A stretch of 64,000 bases of DNA from M3007 sp041741155 (GTDB lineage Bacteria; Bacteroidota; Bacteroidia; Chitinophagales; Saprospiraceae): positions 33,277-97,276 of the forward strand of contig JBGSKO010000104.1 in NCBI GenBank assembly GCA_041741155.1, given 5' to 3'. The notes under the pieces are model-generated. The model was not told the DNA's origin. It saw nothing but the letters and a program-made list of their open reading frames with translations, and did not search any database. Made by a program: the position numbers and the translations under genes. Shown in pieces: positions 15,552-23,714 of this stretch (positions are counted from its first letter, which is position 1; each line of letters starts with the position of its first letter).

Positions 15552-16010
15552 CTCTCCGTCGTTGGCGCGCATGAATTCCAGTACGTCGCGGGCATCGCCA
15601 ATGGACACATTTTGGTTGGGCATGCGGGTGAGGCAGAGTTCGAGCAATTTTTGGGCTTCATTGTCCTTTTCGAGCATGACCTCCACATTGGTGACCATGT
15701 TCATGATCCACTCGGGCTTGCGTTTTTTGGTGACATCTTTCCAGCCCGGACCGACAACCCGCTTGTCGTCGAGTTTGTGGCAGGCGGAGCATTTCATGTC
15801 GTAAATCGCTTTCCCACGGGATACGCGTTCGGCTTCGAGCGGAGTTTTAAGTTCGACAGCTTTTACTTCGCCGACGCCTTTGCCTTCAGCCAGCATTTGC
15901 GCTTCCGGAGAGGGCGCCGGTGGGGCAGTGGATTGCTTTGGGGAGTCTCCGCCGCCACAGGCTGCGAGTGCGAATACGAATAGCAAGAGGGCGCTATACC
16001 ATGTTTTCAT
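15546..16010 (-). CDS. Monoheme cytochrome c lipoprotein, likely NosZ electron donor
   Basis: From Met at 16010 the protein has 154 residues: a lipoprotein signal MKTWYSALLLFVFALAAC (Cys18), a Pro/Ala-rich linker, and a class I cytochrome c domain with heme motif CSACH (74-78) and a probable axial Met130 in LTRMPNQNVS. VGPGWKDV between them is typical of small c-type cytochromes. It is the first gene of the nos operon, directly before nosZ. This suggests it passes electrons to the CuA centre while tethered to a membrane. An alternative start at 16046 would put a polar segment before the signal peptide. Confidence 0.93.
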   Translation of the reverse strand: MKTWYSALLLFVFALAACGGGDSPKQSTAPPAPSPEAQMLAEGKGVGEVKAVELKTPLEAERVSRGKAIYDMKCSACHKLDDKRVVGPGWKDVTKKRKPEWIMNMVTNVEVMLEKDNEAQKLLELCLTRMPNQNVSIGDARDVLEFMRANDGEK

Positions 16011-16049
16011 ACAATTATGATTTTGTTTGAACGATATGTTTTTCATGCT

Positions 16050-16098
16050 GCAAGTGTACGGGCATGCAGAGGCAGGGATTTATGACTCGAATCATAAA
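16050..16098 (-). promoter_or_regulatory. Predicted nos operon promoter with FNR/CRP-like operator
   Basis: The palindrome TTTATGA-CTCGAA-TCATAAA (16079-16098) has two perfect 7-base half sites and the 6-base spacing of CRP/FNR-family dimers. Downstream on the minus strand is TACACTTGC (16050-16058), one mismatch from the TAnnTTTG -7 element. If transcription starts near 16044 the palindrome is centred about 44 bases upstream, close to the class II activator position. No TTTG -33 element is seen, as expected for an activator-dependent promoter. The regulator is not in this window. Confidence 0.6.
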
Positions 16099-16440
16099 CC
16101 AAAAAAAGGGGGAAAGACCAGGAAAAATGAAGTGGAGATGGCCTTAAAACCGGGCCTGTGGACGCTCTTTCAGGCATGCGTTCGCCCGAGATGACGACTA
16201 TCATGTCGCAGACTGAGAACAATCAAAAGGGGAATAGCAGGTTGCGACGAAAGTCTTCTCTCGGAAGAGACTGGGGGCTGTGGCAAAAGTCCCGGTACCA
16301 CCCGGCGTCGGCTGGGTATATTTTGTGTCTGCTTTGTTTGTCATCCCGAAGGGAACTGTCCGCTCTACGGACGGCACGCTTCGCATAACCTTCCGTAGAG
16401 CGGACAGTTCCCTTCGGGATGACAATACAGAGCGGGCGTT
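16099..16440. other. Gene-free gap between nos operon and glgA
   Basis: About 340 bases without a supported gene. They contain the 34-bp inverted repeat described separately and, at about 16254-16274, a small imperfect hairpin (AGTCTTCTCTC...AGAGACT). Short frames here have no family features. Confidence 0.6.
16338..16425. repeat. 34-bp perfect inverted repeat downstream of glgA
   Basis: Bases 16338-16371 (TTGTCATCCCGAAGGGAACT... to ...CTACGGA) are exactly complementary to 16392-16425, with a 20-base loop. It lies 16 bases beyond the glgA stop codon. It could terminate glgA, but the stem length is far beyond a typical terminator and no U-tract is evident. It may be a miniature mobile or REP-like element. 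Confidence 0.9.
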
Positions 16441-18060
16441 CTATTTTTTAGTTTTTCCCGATTTGCCCGAAGCGGGCTGGCGTTTGGTCTTTGCCGGTGC
16501 CGCCGGTGCTGGAAGTGCAGCTTCTTCCGGGCGGACGGCGGCTTTGGACTGTTCCGGTATCGGTGGAGCCTGTGTTTCCGGTGCCGACTGTACCGGGACG
16601 GCTTCGATGTGTGCGCCGAAGTCGCGGTACACCGAGAAATACTGTTCGATGGTGTTTTCCCAGGAAAAATTAACGGCCATGACGCGTTCCCGCAGGTGTG
16701 TCATGGTTTCGGGATCGTTGTGCCACATGGAGGCAGCGCGGTAAATGGCGTGTACGGCATCGTCCAAACTGAACTGATCAAACCGGATACCGCGGCCGGA
16801 GCCGTCCGGTTCACCGATATCGGGCACCGTATCCTTCAATCCACCCACCGAGCGCACCACCGGGATCGCGCCGTAGCGCATGGCGTACATCTGGTTCAGT
16901 CCGCACGGCTCCACGCGGGAGGGCATAACGAGGAAATCGGAGCCTGCGTAAATCTGGTGGGCGAGCGCCTCATTGTAATCAATCACAGCATTGAACTTGC
17001 CTGGAAACTGGTGAGCCAGCGAGCGAAACTGGTTTTCCGTCCACGATTCGCCGGTACCCAGCACCAGGAAACTCGTCCGCGCGCCGGCCTGGATGAAGCG
17101 CCGGAAGGTATCGGGCAGCAGGTCCACGCCTTTTTCATTCACCATACGCCCGATAAAACTGAACAGGGGCGCATCATAGGGAAGCCCGAACCACTCGCAC
17201 AGCACGCGTTTGTTGCGCGTTTTGAACTTGGAAATATTCTTGCCCTCCCGATGGTACTGGATCATCGGGTCATTGGAGGGGTCCCACACCTGGGCGTCTA
17301 TGCCGTTCACGATGCCGCGCTGCTTGCGCCATTCCTGCCGGAACAACGGCTCCAGCCCGAGGCTGCTGTGGTGCAATTCAAACAGGTACGAGGGCGACAC
17401 CGTGGTGACCGCCCATGCGGTTTTTATGGCGGTGGCCATCGGGTTGATGACGCCGTGCCAATCCAGCAGGTTCCGGGCGCCGGCCTCGTAGGGCGGCAAC
17501 AAGTGACTGTTTCCCCAACCAAACATCCCCTGATATTGGCCATTGTGGATGGTAAAAACGGTCGGAATGGGCGCCAACTGCTGGTATGCCGGGCAGTATT
17601 TGACCATCCAGGGAATGAGCGCCGTGTGGTGGTCGTGGCAGTGCAGCACACGGGGCCGGTCGTGCCAGGGAAACGACATCAGCCACTCCAATACGGCTTG
17701 CTGGAAACAGATATAGCGCAGTATTTCGTCGCTGTATGGTGCGCCGGAGGCATCGTTATAGATACCGGAGCGGTCGTACAGACCTGGAATATCCACCACA
17801 AAGAGCGGGTAGCCGAGCGTATTGCCCACCTGCTGTTGCACGCGGAAGTTCCACTGGCGCCAGTTGATCCAGGTTGAACCCTGGAAGACTGTGACCCATT
17901 CCTGGTTATTGATCCAGCGTTGGGAGTATTTCGGAATAATAGCGGCGGAAAGCACCCCCGCCTGGGTGTTGTATTTTGGCAGGGAACCGACTACGTCGCC
18001 CAGGCCGCCTGTTTTGGCGGCGGGGTAACATTCAGCAGAAATATGGAGAACCTGGATCAT
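16441..18060 (-). CDS. glgA: Glycogen synthase (GT5 family)
   Basis: The 539-residue protein begins IQVLHISAECYPAAKTGGLGDVVGSLP, the ADP-glucose binding KTGGLGDV motif of GT5 synthases. VNGIDAQVWDPSND, FIGRMVNEKGVDLL and MPSRVEPCGLNQMYAMRYGAIPVV (the conserved E-x7-E region) follow. About 480 residues are the normal enzyme. The last 60 residues are a low-complexity Pro/Ala/Lys tail that is not part of the family. The enzyme elongates alpha-1,4-glucan in storage glycogen synthesis in the cytoplasm. No other glg gene is nearby. Confidence 0.93.
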   Translation of the reverse strand: MIQVLHISAECYPAAKTGGLGDVVGSLPKYNTQAGVLSAAIIPKYSQRWINNQEWVTVFQGSTWINWRQWNFRVQQQVGNTLGYPLFVVDIPGLYDRSGIYNDASGAPYSDEILRYICFQQAVLEWLMSFPWHDRPRVLHCHDHHTALIPWMVKYCPAYQQLAPIPTVFTIHNGQYQGMFGWGNSHLLPPYEAGARNLLDWHGVINPMATAIKTAWAVTTVSPSYLFELHHSSLGLEPLFRQEWRKQRGIVNGIDAQVWDPSNDPMIQYHREGKNISKFKTRNKRVLCEWFGLPYDAPLFSFIGRMVNEKGVDLLPDTFRRFIQAGARTSFLVLGTGESWTENQFRSLAHQFPGKFNAVIDYNEALAHQIYAGSDFLVMPSRVEPCGLNQMYAMRYGAIPVVRSVGGLKDTVPDIGEPDGSGRGIRFDQFSLDDAVHAIYRAASMWHNDPETMTHLRERVMAVNFSWENTIEQYFSVYRDFGAHIEAVPVQSAPETQAPPIPEQSKAAVRPEEAALPAPAAPAKTKRQPASGKSGKTKK

Positions 18061-18136
18061 GGTTGCGTTTTGTTTTTTCCAGTCGAGAAATACAGCAATG
18101 TGGCGCCCGGGGTAAATTTTACGGATTTGCGAAGTT

Positions 18137-19315
18137 CTACGTTTGCTCCGCTTGCGAGGTAACTTTTGTTGACAAAAAAAACGCCTTTTCCCACGCCGCT
18201 TCGGCCAGTTGAGCAGTCAATTTTTCGATATAAAAACTGCCTGCCGCCGGATCGGAGATTTCACCAAACCCGCTTTCGAGTTTCAGCAAATGCTGTACGT
18301 TGCGGGCTATACGTCGCCCGAAAGGACGCGGGTATTGGGCATGTTGTTCGCGCCCGGCATCGTAGGGCAATACGGTAAGCCGGTCGGCGCCACCCAACAC
18401 GGCCGACATAGCCATCGTGGTGGCGCGGATCATATTGGTGTACAGATCATCGGTGTATGATTCGGGTGCAAAGCGCACCTCCACCACAGGATACGCAGGC
18501 TGGACGTTCCAGGCCTTCAGCACATTGAGCCAGAGCAGCTTGAATGCCCTTAGTTTAGCTATTTCCACGAAATAACTGTGGCCCACCAGTAGCGAGAACT
18601 GCACCTGCGCGGCCACCTGTTCGGCACTCAGGCCGTGGGCGGCGCCTTCGGCGAGGTAGTGCGCGCCGCGACGGAGTACGGCAGCCAATTCGTCGGCGAC
18701 ACCGGCTGTGCCACGGTGCTCCTGCCGACCATCCACAGTGATGCAGCGAAAACCCGGGAATGTTTCGCGGGCGTATTGCAACAGTTCGGACAGGTAGCGC
18801 CAGTCGGACAGCGTCCCTGCAGCCGGATCGTAGGACAATGCGCCGCGCAGGTTTTCCGGCGGCACCCCCTGCTCGATGGCGATGCCGTGCAGGGCGGCCA
18901 GTACCGCTGCCGGAGCGGCTTCTACGCCGTTACCGCTAAAATGCAGCCCGATATAATCCAGATAGATTCGATCCAGCAAGGTTTCCAACTGGCCGGTGGT
19001 GTCTGCCGAAGCCAAGTGAAAATGCACACTTTCGGCTCCGAAGGCCAAGGCTTCCAGGGCTTGTCGGTTGGCTTCAGCCGGGGTGGCAGGAGCAATATCC
19101 TCGTTGATTTCCCAGGCGTGGGCTTCGGCGTACAGGGAGGCCGGCGGTACCGGCTGGTCATCGGCGTGTCCGAACGGGTCCACGGTCAGTTCCGGGTTCA
19201 GGTGCCAGTACAAATCCTCCAGCGGTTTGCCTTTCAGGTCTTTGGCGATGCGCTCCAGCCATTGGTCTTTGCTGATGGATGGGAATTCGGCGAAAAAGTC
19301 GGTAGGTAGGCTCAT
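18137..19315 (-). CDS. mutA: Methylmalonyl-CoA mutase small subunit, short form
   Basis: The 392-residue protein matches the TIM-barrel part of methylmalonyl-CoA mutase: DQWLERIAKDLKGKPLEDLYWHLNPELTVDPF near the start, VEVRFAPESYTDDLYTNMIRATTMAMSAVLGGADRLTVLPYD, and FGEISDPAAGSFYIEKLTAQLAEAAWEKA at the end. The characterised small subunits are about 600 residues because they keep a degenerate cobalamin-binding domain; this one stops right after the barrel. It would pair with a large catalytic subunit (not in the window) in the succinyl-CoA/propionyl-CoA interconversion. Confidence 0.85.
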   Translation of the reverse strand: MSLPTDFFAEFPSISKDQWLERIAKDLKGKPLEDLYWHLNPELTVDPFGHADDQPVPPASLYAEAHAWEINEDIAPATPAEANRQALEALAFGAESVHFHLASADTTGQLETLLDRIYLDYIGLHFSGNGVEAAPAAVLAALHGIAIEQGVPPENLRGALSYDPAAGTLSDWRYLSELLQYARETFPGFRCITVDGRQEHRGTAGVADELAAVLRRGAHYLAEGAAHGLSAEQVAAQVQFSLLVGHSYFVEIAKLRAFKLLWLNVLKAWNVQPAYPVVEVRFAPESYTDDLYTNMIRATTMAMSAVLGGADRLTVLPYDAGREQHAQYPRPFGRRIARNVQHLLKLESGFGEISDPAAGSFYIEKLTAQLAEAAWEKAFFLSTKVTSQAEQT

Positions 19316-19330
19316 GTTGTTTCAAAAAAA

Positions 19331-19339
19331 GCAAATGTA
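19331..19339 (-). promoter_or_regulatory. Predicted -7 element for mutA
   Basis: TACATTTGC on the minus strand matches the Bacteroidota -7 consensus and lies 16 bases before the mutA start codon. No TTTG element is seen 19-20 bases upstream, so the call is moderate. Confidence 0.45.
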
Positions 19340-19388
19340 GGGCGATACGGACGGTTCATCCCCGACGAGGTGGATTTTGGTAGAAGAA

Positions 19389-19421
19389 TTTGGTTTACAA
19401 AATAAACTATTTTACATTTGC
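19389..19421 (+). promoter_or_regulatory. Predicted promoter for membrane protein / winged-helix pair
   Basis: TTTG (19389-19392) and TACATTTGC (19413-19421) are separated by 20 bases, an almost ideal Bacteroidota promoter. The -7 element lies 35 bases before the start codon at 19457. Confidence 0.7.
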
Positions 19422-19456
19422 AAATCATTTTAAAAATTGAATCAATCAAAACGGTC

Positions 19457-20047
19457 ATGGAACAAGAAGAAAAAGTACTCAATCCGCAGGAGAGCCTGCG
19501 CGTCATCCGGGAAACGATTGACCTCGCGAAGCGCGGAGTTGGAGAAAACGGATTTCAATTTTTGTTGTGGGGCTGGCTGGTGGTAGCGGCCAGTCTGGCC
19601 GAATACTACATGCTGGTGAACGGTTATGGCGTGCGGGCGCATCTGGCGTGGATGGTCATGCCGGTCATTGGTGCCCCGGTCTCTGTGATTTATGAGTGGC
19701 GGCGCGGCAGGAAGCAAAAAGAGCGAAACACCGTGCGGGAGTGGTACGGCTACTTGTGGCTCGGGTTTGGAGTTTCTTTGGGTTTAGCCTTGGTCACGAG
19801 CATTTTGCGACAGTCGCCCCCGATACCCATGGTATTGATTTTGGCTGGTTTCGCCACGTTTTTGTCGGGTATCCTGATCCGGTTTCGGCCTTTGGTTTTC
19901 GGGGGCATCGTACTGTGGGCGGGTGCGGCACTCTGCCTGGTAGTGGCGGTGCAGGAACATTCGCTGGTCGAAGCCGGCGCCGTGATTTTAGGCTACCTCG
20001 TGCCCGGGTATTTATTGAACCAAAAAGCGCGCACAAACCATGTTTAA
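19457..20047 (+). CDS. Membrane protein paired with winged-helix regulator
   Basis: From ATG 19457 the protein has 196 residues. A polar N-terminus with a helix (ESLRVIRETIDLAKRGVGENGFQFLLWGWL) is followed by about six hydrophobic segments, and the chain ends YLVPGYLLNQKART. This is the layout of Bacteroidota membrane proteins of unknown function that are co-transcribed with a small winged-helix protein. The last 8 bases overlap the regulator gene, so the two are translationally coupled. Its function is unknown; it may sense a membrane signal for the regulator. Confidence 0.75.
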   Translation: MEQEEKVLNPQESLRVIRETIDLAKRGVGENGFQFLLWGWLVVAASLAEYYMLVNGYGVRAHLAWMVMPVIGAPVSVIYEWRRGRKQKERNTVREWYGYLWLGFGVSLGLALVTSILRQSPPIPMVLILAGFATFLSGILIRFRPLVFGGIVLWAGAALCLVVAVQEHSLVEAGAVILGYLVPGYLLNQKARTNHV

Positions 20048-20324
20048 AGAACTGGATCCCTTGCTGCTGTCGCAGTTGCGTTTGGCCATCATGTCGTACC
20101 TGATGGTGACACGGGAGGCCGATTTCAACGCCCTGCGCGAACAAACCGGCGCTACAGCCGGCAACCTTAGTGCACAAATCAGCAAACTGCAGGAAGCAGG
20201 CTATATAGCGGTGGAAAAAACCTACCGAAACAATTACCCGCTCACGCTCTGCCGGCTCACCGAACACGGCGTGGAAGCGTTCGAGGCGTTTTACAAGGAC
20301 TTGAAAACCTACTTCGGGCAGTAG
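20040..20324 (+). CDS. Winged-helix DNA-binding protein
   Basis: The 94-residue protein is a compact winged helix: LLLSQLRLAIMSYLMVTREADFNALREQTGATAGNLSAQISKLQEAGYIAVEKTYRNNYPLTLCRLTEHG. The helix-turn-helix and the wing with its Thr-Glu-His-Gly turn match the small MarR/ArsR-like winged-helix family that consists of the DNA-binding domain only. It overlaps the upstream membrane protein gene by 8 bases and is followed by a hairpin terminator. It likely regulates its own operon or related genes. Confidence 0.87.
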   Translation: MFKELDPLLLSQLRLAIMSYLMVTREADFNALREQTGATAGNLSAQISKLQEAGYIAVEKTYRNNYPLTLCRLTEHGVEAFEAFYKDLKTYFGQ

Positions 20325-20392
20325 CCCGGTAACCCGGCAAAAACTGGACACCGTTTTTTGAGATGCAGTTGGAGCGGGAGTGAGGGGAAATT

Positions 20393-20449
20393 ATGCTACA
20401 AATTACGATGGCGATGTGCAATCCACGTCGCCATCGTAGTTTGTAGCAT
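20393..20449 (+). terminator. Long hairpin after the winged-helix gene
   Basis: Arms at 20393-20414 (ATGCTACAAATTACGATGGC...) and 20428-20449 pair over 22 bases with one mismatch around a 13-base loop. A T-rich stretch (TTTAAATTTTTTGTTTTG) follows, as in a factor-independent terminator, although the stem is longer than usual. Confidence 0.6.
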
Positions 20450-20541
20450 AGTTTAAATTTTTTGTTTTGAAAATTTGAGGGCGTTGGGGCAAAATGCGCC
20501 GGAAAAGCCGGAATTTTGGGGGTTAAAATAAATTGACTTTC

Positions 20542-21918
20542 ATGTCCACATCCAGCAAAAACCTTCAGCTTGTACTCCAACAAGTTGATGCCCGGGCCGC
20601 CGAGTTAGCGGGCTTGCAACCGATGAAACCGGAATACAAGACACGGTTGTGGGATAAATACAGGCTTGAATGGAACCATAGTTCCAATCACCTTGAAGGC
20701 AATACGCTGACGTATCAGGAGACCGAACTGCTTCTCAAATTTGACCAGTTACCGACCGAGCCGCATACGCTGCGGGAAGTAGAAGAAATGAAGGCCCACG
20801 ACGTGGCGGTCGCCCTTGTCCAGCAATGGGCTACCGACCCGGAGCGCGAACTGAGTGAGGCAGATATTCGTGCGCTCAATCAGACCATTTTGGTCCGGCC
20901 ATTTTGGAAAGATGCCCTGACACCGGACGGGCAACCCACCCGCCGCTTGATCTCAATTGGGACGTACAAGGAGCACCCAAATTCAGTGCGCTTACCCAAC
21001 GGGGAGGTGTTTCACTACACCGCACCGGGCGATGTCCCCCGCGTAATGGGCGAACTGATCGCGTGGTACCGCACCGAAGGCCGGAGTCTGCATCCTGCCG
21101 TAACTGCCGCCCTGCTACACTACCGTTTTGTGTGTATACACCCGTTTGACGACGGCAACGGACGTATTTCCCGGTTGCTGCTCAACTACCATTTGCTGCG
21201 AAACGATCTGCCCCCCGTTGTAATTAAAACAGAAGACAAGCGCAACTACCTCTTTGCCCTGCAAAAAGCCGATGCGGGCGACCGGGAAGCATTTTGTGTG
21301 TATGTGGCGGAACAGCTGCTTTGGTCGCTTGAATTGGCCATCAAGGCGGCAAAGGGGGAAAGTGTGGAGGAGAAGGGAGATTGGGAGAAGGGAGTCAAGT
21401 TGTTGCTTCGCGATGCGGAGGCGAAAAGACAAGAACAGAAGTTGGACAAATCTGTACGTGAAGAACGACTGGCCAAATGGCTGGAACATAACGTTCCGAT
21501 TTTGAAAAACGCTTTTTGCCAATACTTTGAACCGTTCAATCCTTTCTTTGAAGAAGCGGGGTGTTCTGCCTATCTTTTATATCATGCAATTGATGTCGCT
21601 ACTGGATTGGATGACGGGAAACCAGAATGGACAGAATTATCCAAAGGAATTATCAATGGCCGTTATCGCCCACAAATTACTCTGTCATACTATTTTGAAG
21701 GCTTCAAATATCCAAACGCCAATGCGCTTTTAACGCTGGAAAAGCCGGAAATCAGCCTTCAAATATCAGAAGATAAAATCTTCTTTGAAGATAAGACTTG
21801 GCTCATTTCACCTACAATGATTCTGGACAATTCCGAACTTGAGCCAATTCGTGTGCAAGCCGCCATGTTTAAAAAGCAAATCGAGGTATTGCTTGAAGAT
21901 CGCGAAGGATATTTTTGA
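20542..21918 (+). CDS. Fic-domain AMP transferase with N-terminal inhibitory motif
   Basis: From ATG 20542 the protein has 458 residues. The Fic active-site motif HPFDDGNGRISR (200-211) is intact with the catalytic His, so AMP (or other nucleotide) transfer to a protein hydroxyl is expected. Near residue 48 lies SNHLEGN, fitting the inhibitory [S/T]xxxE[G/N] helix, which makes it a self-inhibited class II Fic protein. The flap region GTYKEHPNSVRLPNGEVFHY is present. The C-terminal 180 residues are of unknown fold and visibly AT-richer. It stands alone, next to the hipAB toxin-antitoxin pair. Confidence 0.92.
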   Translation: MSTSSKNLQLVLQQVDARAAELAGLQPMKPEYKTRLWDKYRLEWNHSSNHLEGNTLTYQETELLLKFDQLPTEPHTLREVEEMKAHDVAVALVQQWATDPERELSEADIRALNQTILVRPFWKDALTPDGQPTRRLISIGTYKEHPNSVRLPNGEVFHYTAPGDVPRVMGELIAWYRTEGRSLHPAVTAALLHYRFVCIHPFDDGNGRISRLLLNYHLLRNDLPPVVIKTEDKRNYLFALQKADAGDREAFCVYVAEQLLWSLELAIKAAKGESVEEKGDWEKGVKLLLRDAEAKRQEQKLDKSVREERLAKWLEHNVPILKNAFCQYFEPFNPFFEEAGCSAYLLYHAIDVATGLDDGKPEWTELSKGIINGRYRPQITLSYYFEGFKYPNANALLTLEKPEISLQISEDKIFFEDKTWLISPTMILDNSELEPIRVQAAMFKKQIEVLLEDREGYF

Positions 21919-21951
21919 TTTTTTTCCAAATGGCTCAAATGCATCTATGCC

Positions 21952-22006
21952 CATACTACTGGATATTTTGGAGGAAGGGCTCGGAATAAAAATGTCCAGT
22001 AGTATG
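21952..22006. repeat. Inverted repeat with the TACTGGACATTTT motif
   Basis: CATACTACTGGATATTTT (21952-21969) and AAAATGTCCAGTAGTATG (21989-22006) are complementary except for one base, with a 19-base loop. It lies between the convergent Fic and hipA genes and shares its motif with 4344-4358 and, with one difference, with 50645-50659. Confidence 0.75.
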
Positions 22007-22021
22007 ATATAGGCCATGCAT

Positions 22022-23266
22022 TCACCACCGAAACGCGGATTCCATCAAGCCCTGTTCTTGCCTTGGAATTCCGATGGTTTTGGCAACGCCTCTCCAGCCT
22101 TTCACCGCTTGCGCTACCTCCTCCAGTATTTGTTTCATTTCAGGAGTAGTCAAGAGAAAATACTCGCCGACACTCATCGCCAATTCAAAATCCAGCGCAT
22201 TGCTGTCCATATCAATGTTCAAGGACAGCCCATCCTTATCGGTATTTGGGTTCAGATCATAGGCTGGTGAAAGACGCCATCCTTCTTCCGATAAAAGAAA
22301 TCCGTGGTTGCGCAGGTGATCATCCGTATTGGAAACGGCGATATTGAATACGATGCGTCGCCACAGTTGGTGTAAGTCCGTCCGGATATTCGTCCCGGAA
22401 AAACGGATAAACTCTGCAAGGTCAAGGTAACTCGCAGTATGATCCCTGAGGGTCTCCTCGGAATTGCCGGTCATGGTCATGGCAGAGGCGAAATGAATGC
22501 GTTCGCCATTTGCTCGGTCGAAGCGTTTCGTTAAAAACGTGTGGTAGTTCCCGCTGATTTTTAGCAACTTACACTCCGACATGATTAGACCGGCGCTCTT
22601 GGCGAGTTGATGCAGGAGATATTCCCACGCCCCCATATCGTAAATATCGTTCTTTGAAGGAAACTTGGCGATCCAAAGGCTGCCTTTTTCGCCCCGCACA
22701 TTTGCTTTAGGTCGAGCGCCGCCCAGCGACGAGCCGGGAGCCAGCAAAATAGCGAGCCATTTTTTCAAAAATTTGTCTTCGCCTTCCGATTCAATTGCAG
22801 CAGCAGCCTGCTGTAACTCCGGGATAGACGACCAAGGCGGAACAGGTAAAACAGGGTCGTTGTCCAAAAACGGGCCATCAGGGTTGCGTTTGAATCGCAA
22901 AGCCCCCATCCTGCTTTCGTCGTGCACGCCGAGTAAAAAGTCAATGTCGTGCAATGTCGGCACTGCTTTGCCTTCCTCTTTGGCCACCTGGGCAGCCCGG
23001 CGTTTCAGCAAGGTGCGTCCCCACCGATCGGGCATAGAATCGAGAAAAACGCCAAAATTTTCTTTTCCAACAGGAAATTGCGGCCCGGAGAACCACCCGA
23101 TATCCGGATCGAGCAGGACATGGTTCTTTGGCTGCAACCACGACCTTTCGTACTCAAAACTAAAGGCCTTGCGCCCTTTGGCCGCGTGCGCCGAAAGAGT
23201 GCCTATACAGACCGGTTCCGGTATGCCGAGCCAATGGGCATAAACCCATATATCCGTTTTGTTCAT
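22022..23266 (-). CDS. hipA: HipA-family serine/threonine kinase toxin
   Basis: The 414-residue protein has the HipA layout. The N-terminal part carries the HipA-N domain (PVGKENFGVFLDSMPDRWGRTLL). SSLGGARPKANV is the glycine-rich ATP loop. WIAKFPSKNDIYDMG has the ATP-binding Lys and NTDDHLRNHGFLL the catalytic Asp. LSPAYDLNP closes the active site. HipA kinases phosphorylate aminoacyl-tRNA synthetases and induce growth arrest. The short antitoxin gene lies 8 bases upstream. Confidence 0.93.
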   Translation of the reverse strand: MNKTDIWVYAHWLGIPEPVCIGTLSAHAAKGRKAFSFEYERSWLQPKNHVLLDPDIGWFSGPQFPVGKENFGVFLDSMPDRWGRTLLKRRAAQVAKEEGKAVPTLHDIDFLLGVHDESRMGALRFKRNPDGPFLDNDPVLPVPPWSSIPELQQAAAAIESEGEDKFLKKWLAILLAPGSSLGGARPKANVRGEKGSLWIAKFPSKNDIYDMGAWEYLLHQLAKSAGLIMSECKLLKISGNYHTFLTKRFDRANGERIHFASAMTMTGNSEETLRDHTASYLDLAEFIRFSGTNIRTDLHQLWRRIVFNIAVSNTDDHLRNHGFLLSEEGWRLSPAYDLNPNTDKDGLSLNIDMDSNALDFELAMSVGEYFLLTTPEMKQILEEVAQAVKGWRGVAKTIGIPRQEQGLMESAFRW

Positions 23267-23274
23267 AGTCAGTT

Positions 23275-23571
23275 TTATTTACCGGATAACAATTTCAAGT
23301 CTTGAAGTTTCTTCCCTAAATCATCATCCGCCGCCAATTGGAGAAAATCATCTTGAAGGCCCAAAACCCGCAACACATTGAACATCGTGCCGATGGATAC
23401 CCCCGGATTACCCTTTTCCAACTGGTAGAGCGTAGTACGGTGAACATTCGCTCGCTCAGCAACTTGCAACGTGGTAAGCCCTCTTCGTTTGCGAGCAAGT
23501 TTGATGTTTTCTCCAACCTGCTCCAGAATTTTTTGGTGTTTTGGGAAAAGCACCTGCTTTTTACTTTTCAT
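23275..23571 (-). CDS. hipB: HipB-like XRE-family antitoxin
   Basis: The 98-residue protein has an XRE helix-turn-helix (VGENIKLARKRRGLTTLQVAERANVHRTTLYQLEKGNPGVSIGTMFNVLRVLGL). A basic N-terminal tail (MKSKKQVLFPKHQK) precedes it, and a C-terminal acidic tail follows, as in HipB antitoxins that bind the kinase and repress the operon. It is 8 bases upstream of hipA on the same strand. Confidence 0.9.
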   Translation of the reverse strand: MKSKKQVLFPKHQKILEQVGENIKLARKRRGLTTLQVAERANVHRTTLYQLEKGNPGVSIGTMFNVLRVLGLQDDFLQLAADDDLGKKLQDLKLLSGK

Positions 23572-23593
23572 ACGCTATGTTGTTTATTTCCGA

Positions 23594-23629
23594 CAAAAAT
23601 AGCATTTATGTTCATAGTAAACTACAAAA
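23594..23629 (-). promoter_or_regulatory. Predicted promoter of hipBA
   Basis: On the minus strand TTTTG (23625-23629) and TATTTTTG (23594-23601) are 23 bases apart, slightly long but otherwise a Bacteroidota promoter, with the -7 element 22 bases before the hipB start codon. The AT-rich stretch between the elements would be the likely site for HipB autorepression. Confidence 0.45.
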
Positions 23630-23714
23630 TGGCAAGTGGAAAAAATTTTATGGAGAGTGGGTGGGAAAACCGGAATTTTGGGCACTGAAAATAACCAACC
23701 ACTAACCGCGCACC

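Noticed and set aside
23572..23714. HipB operator pairs in the hipB-uvrB gap
   Set aside because: GTTTA and TAAAC occur but spacing and symmetry are not convincing; only the promoter elements are reported.
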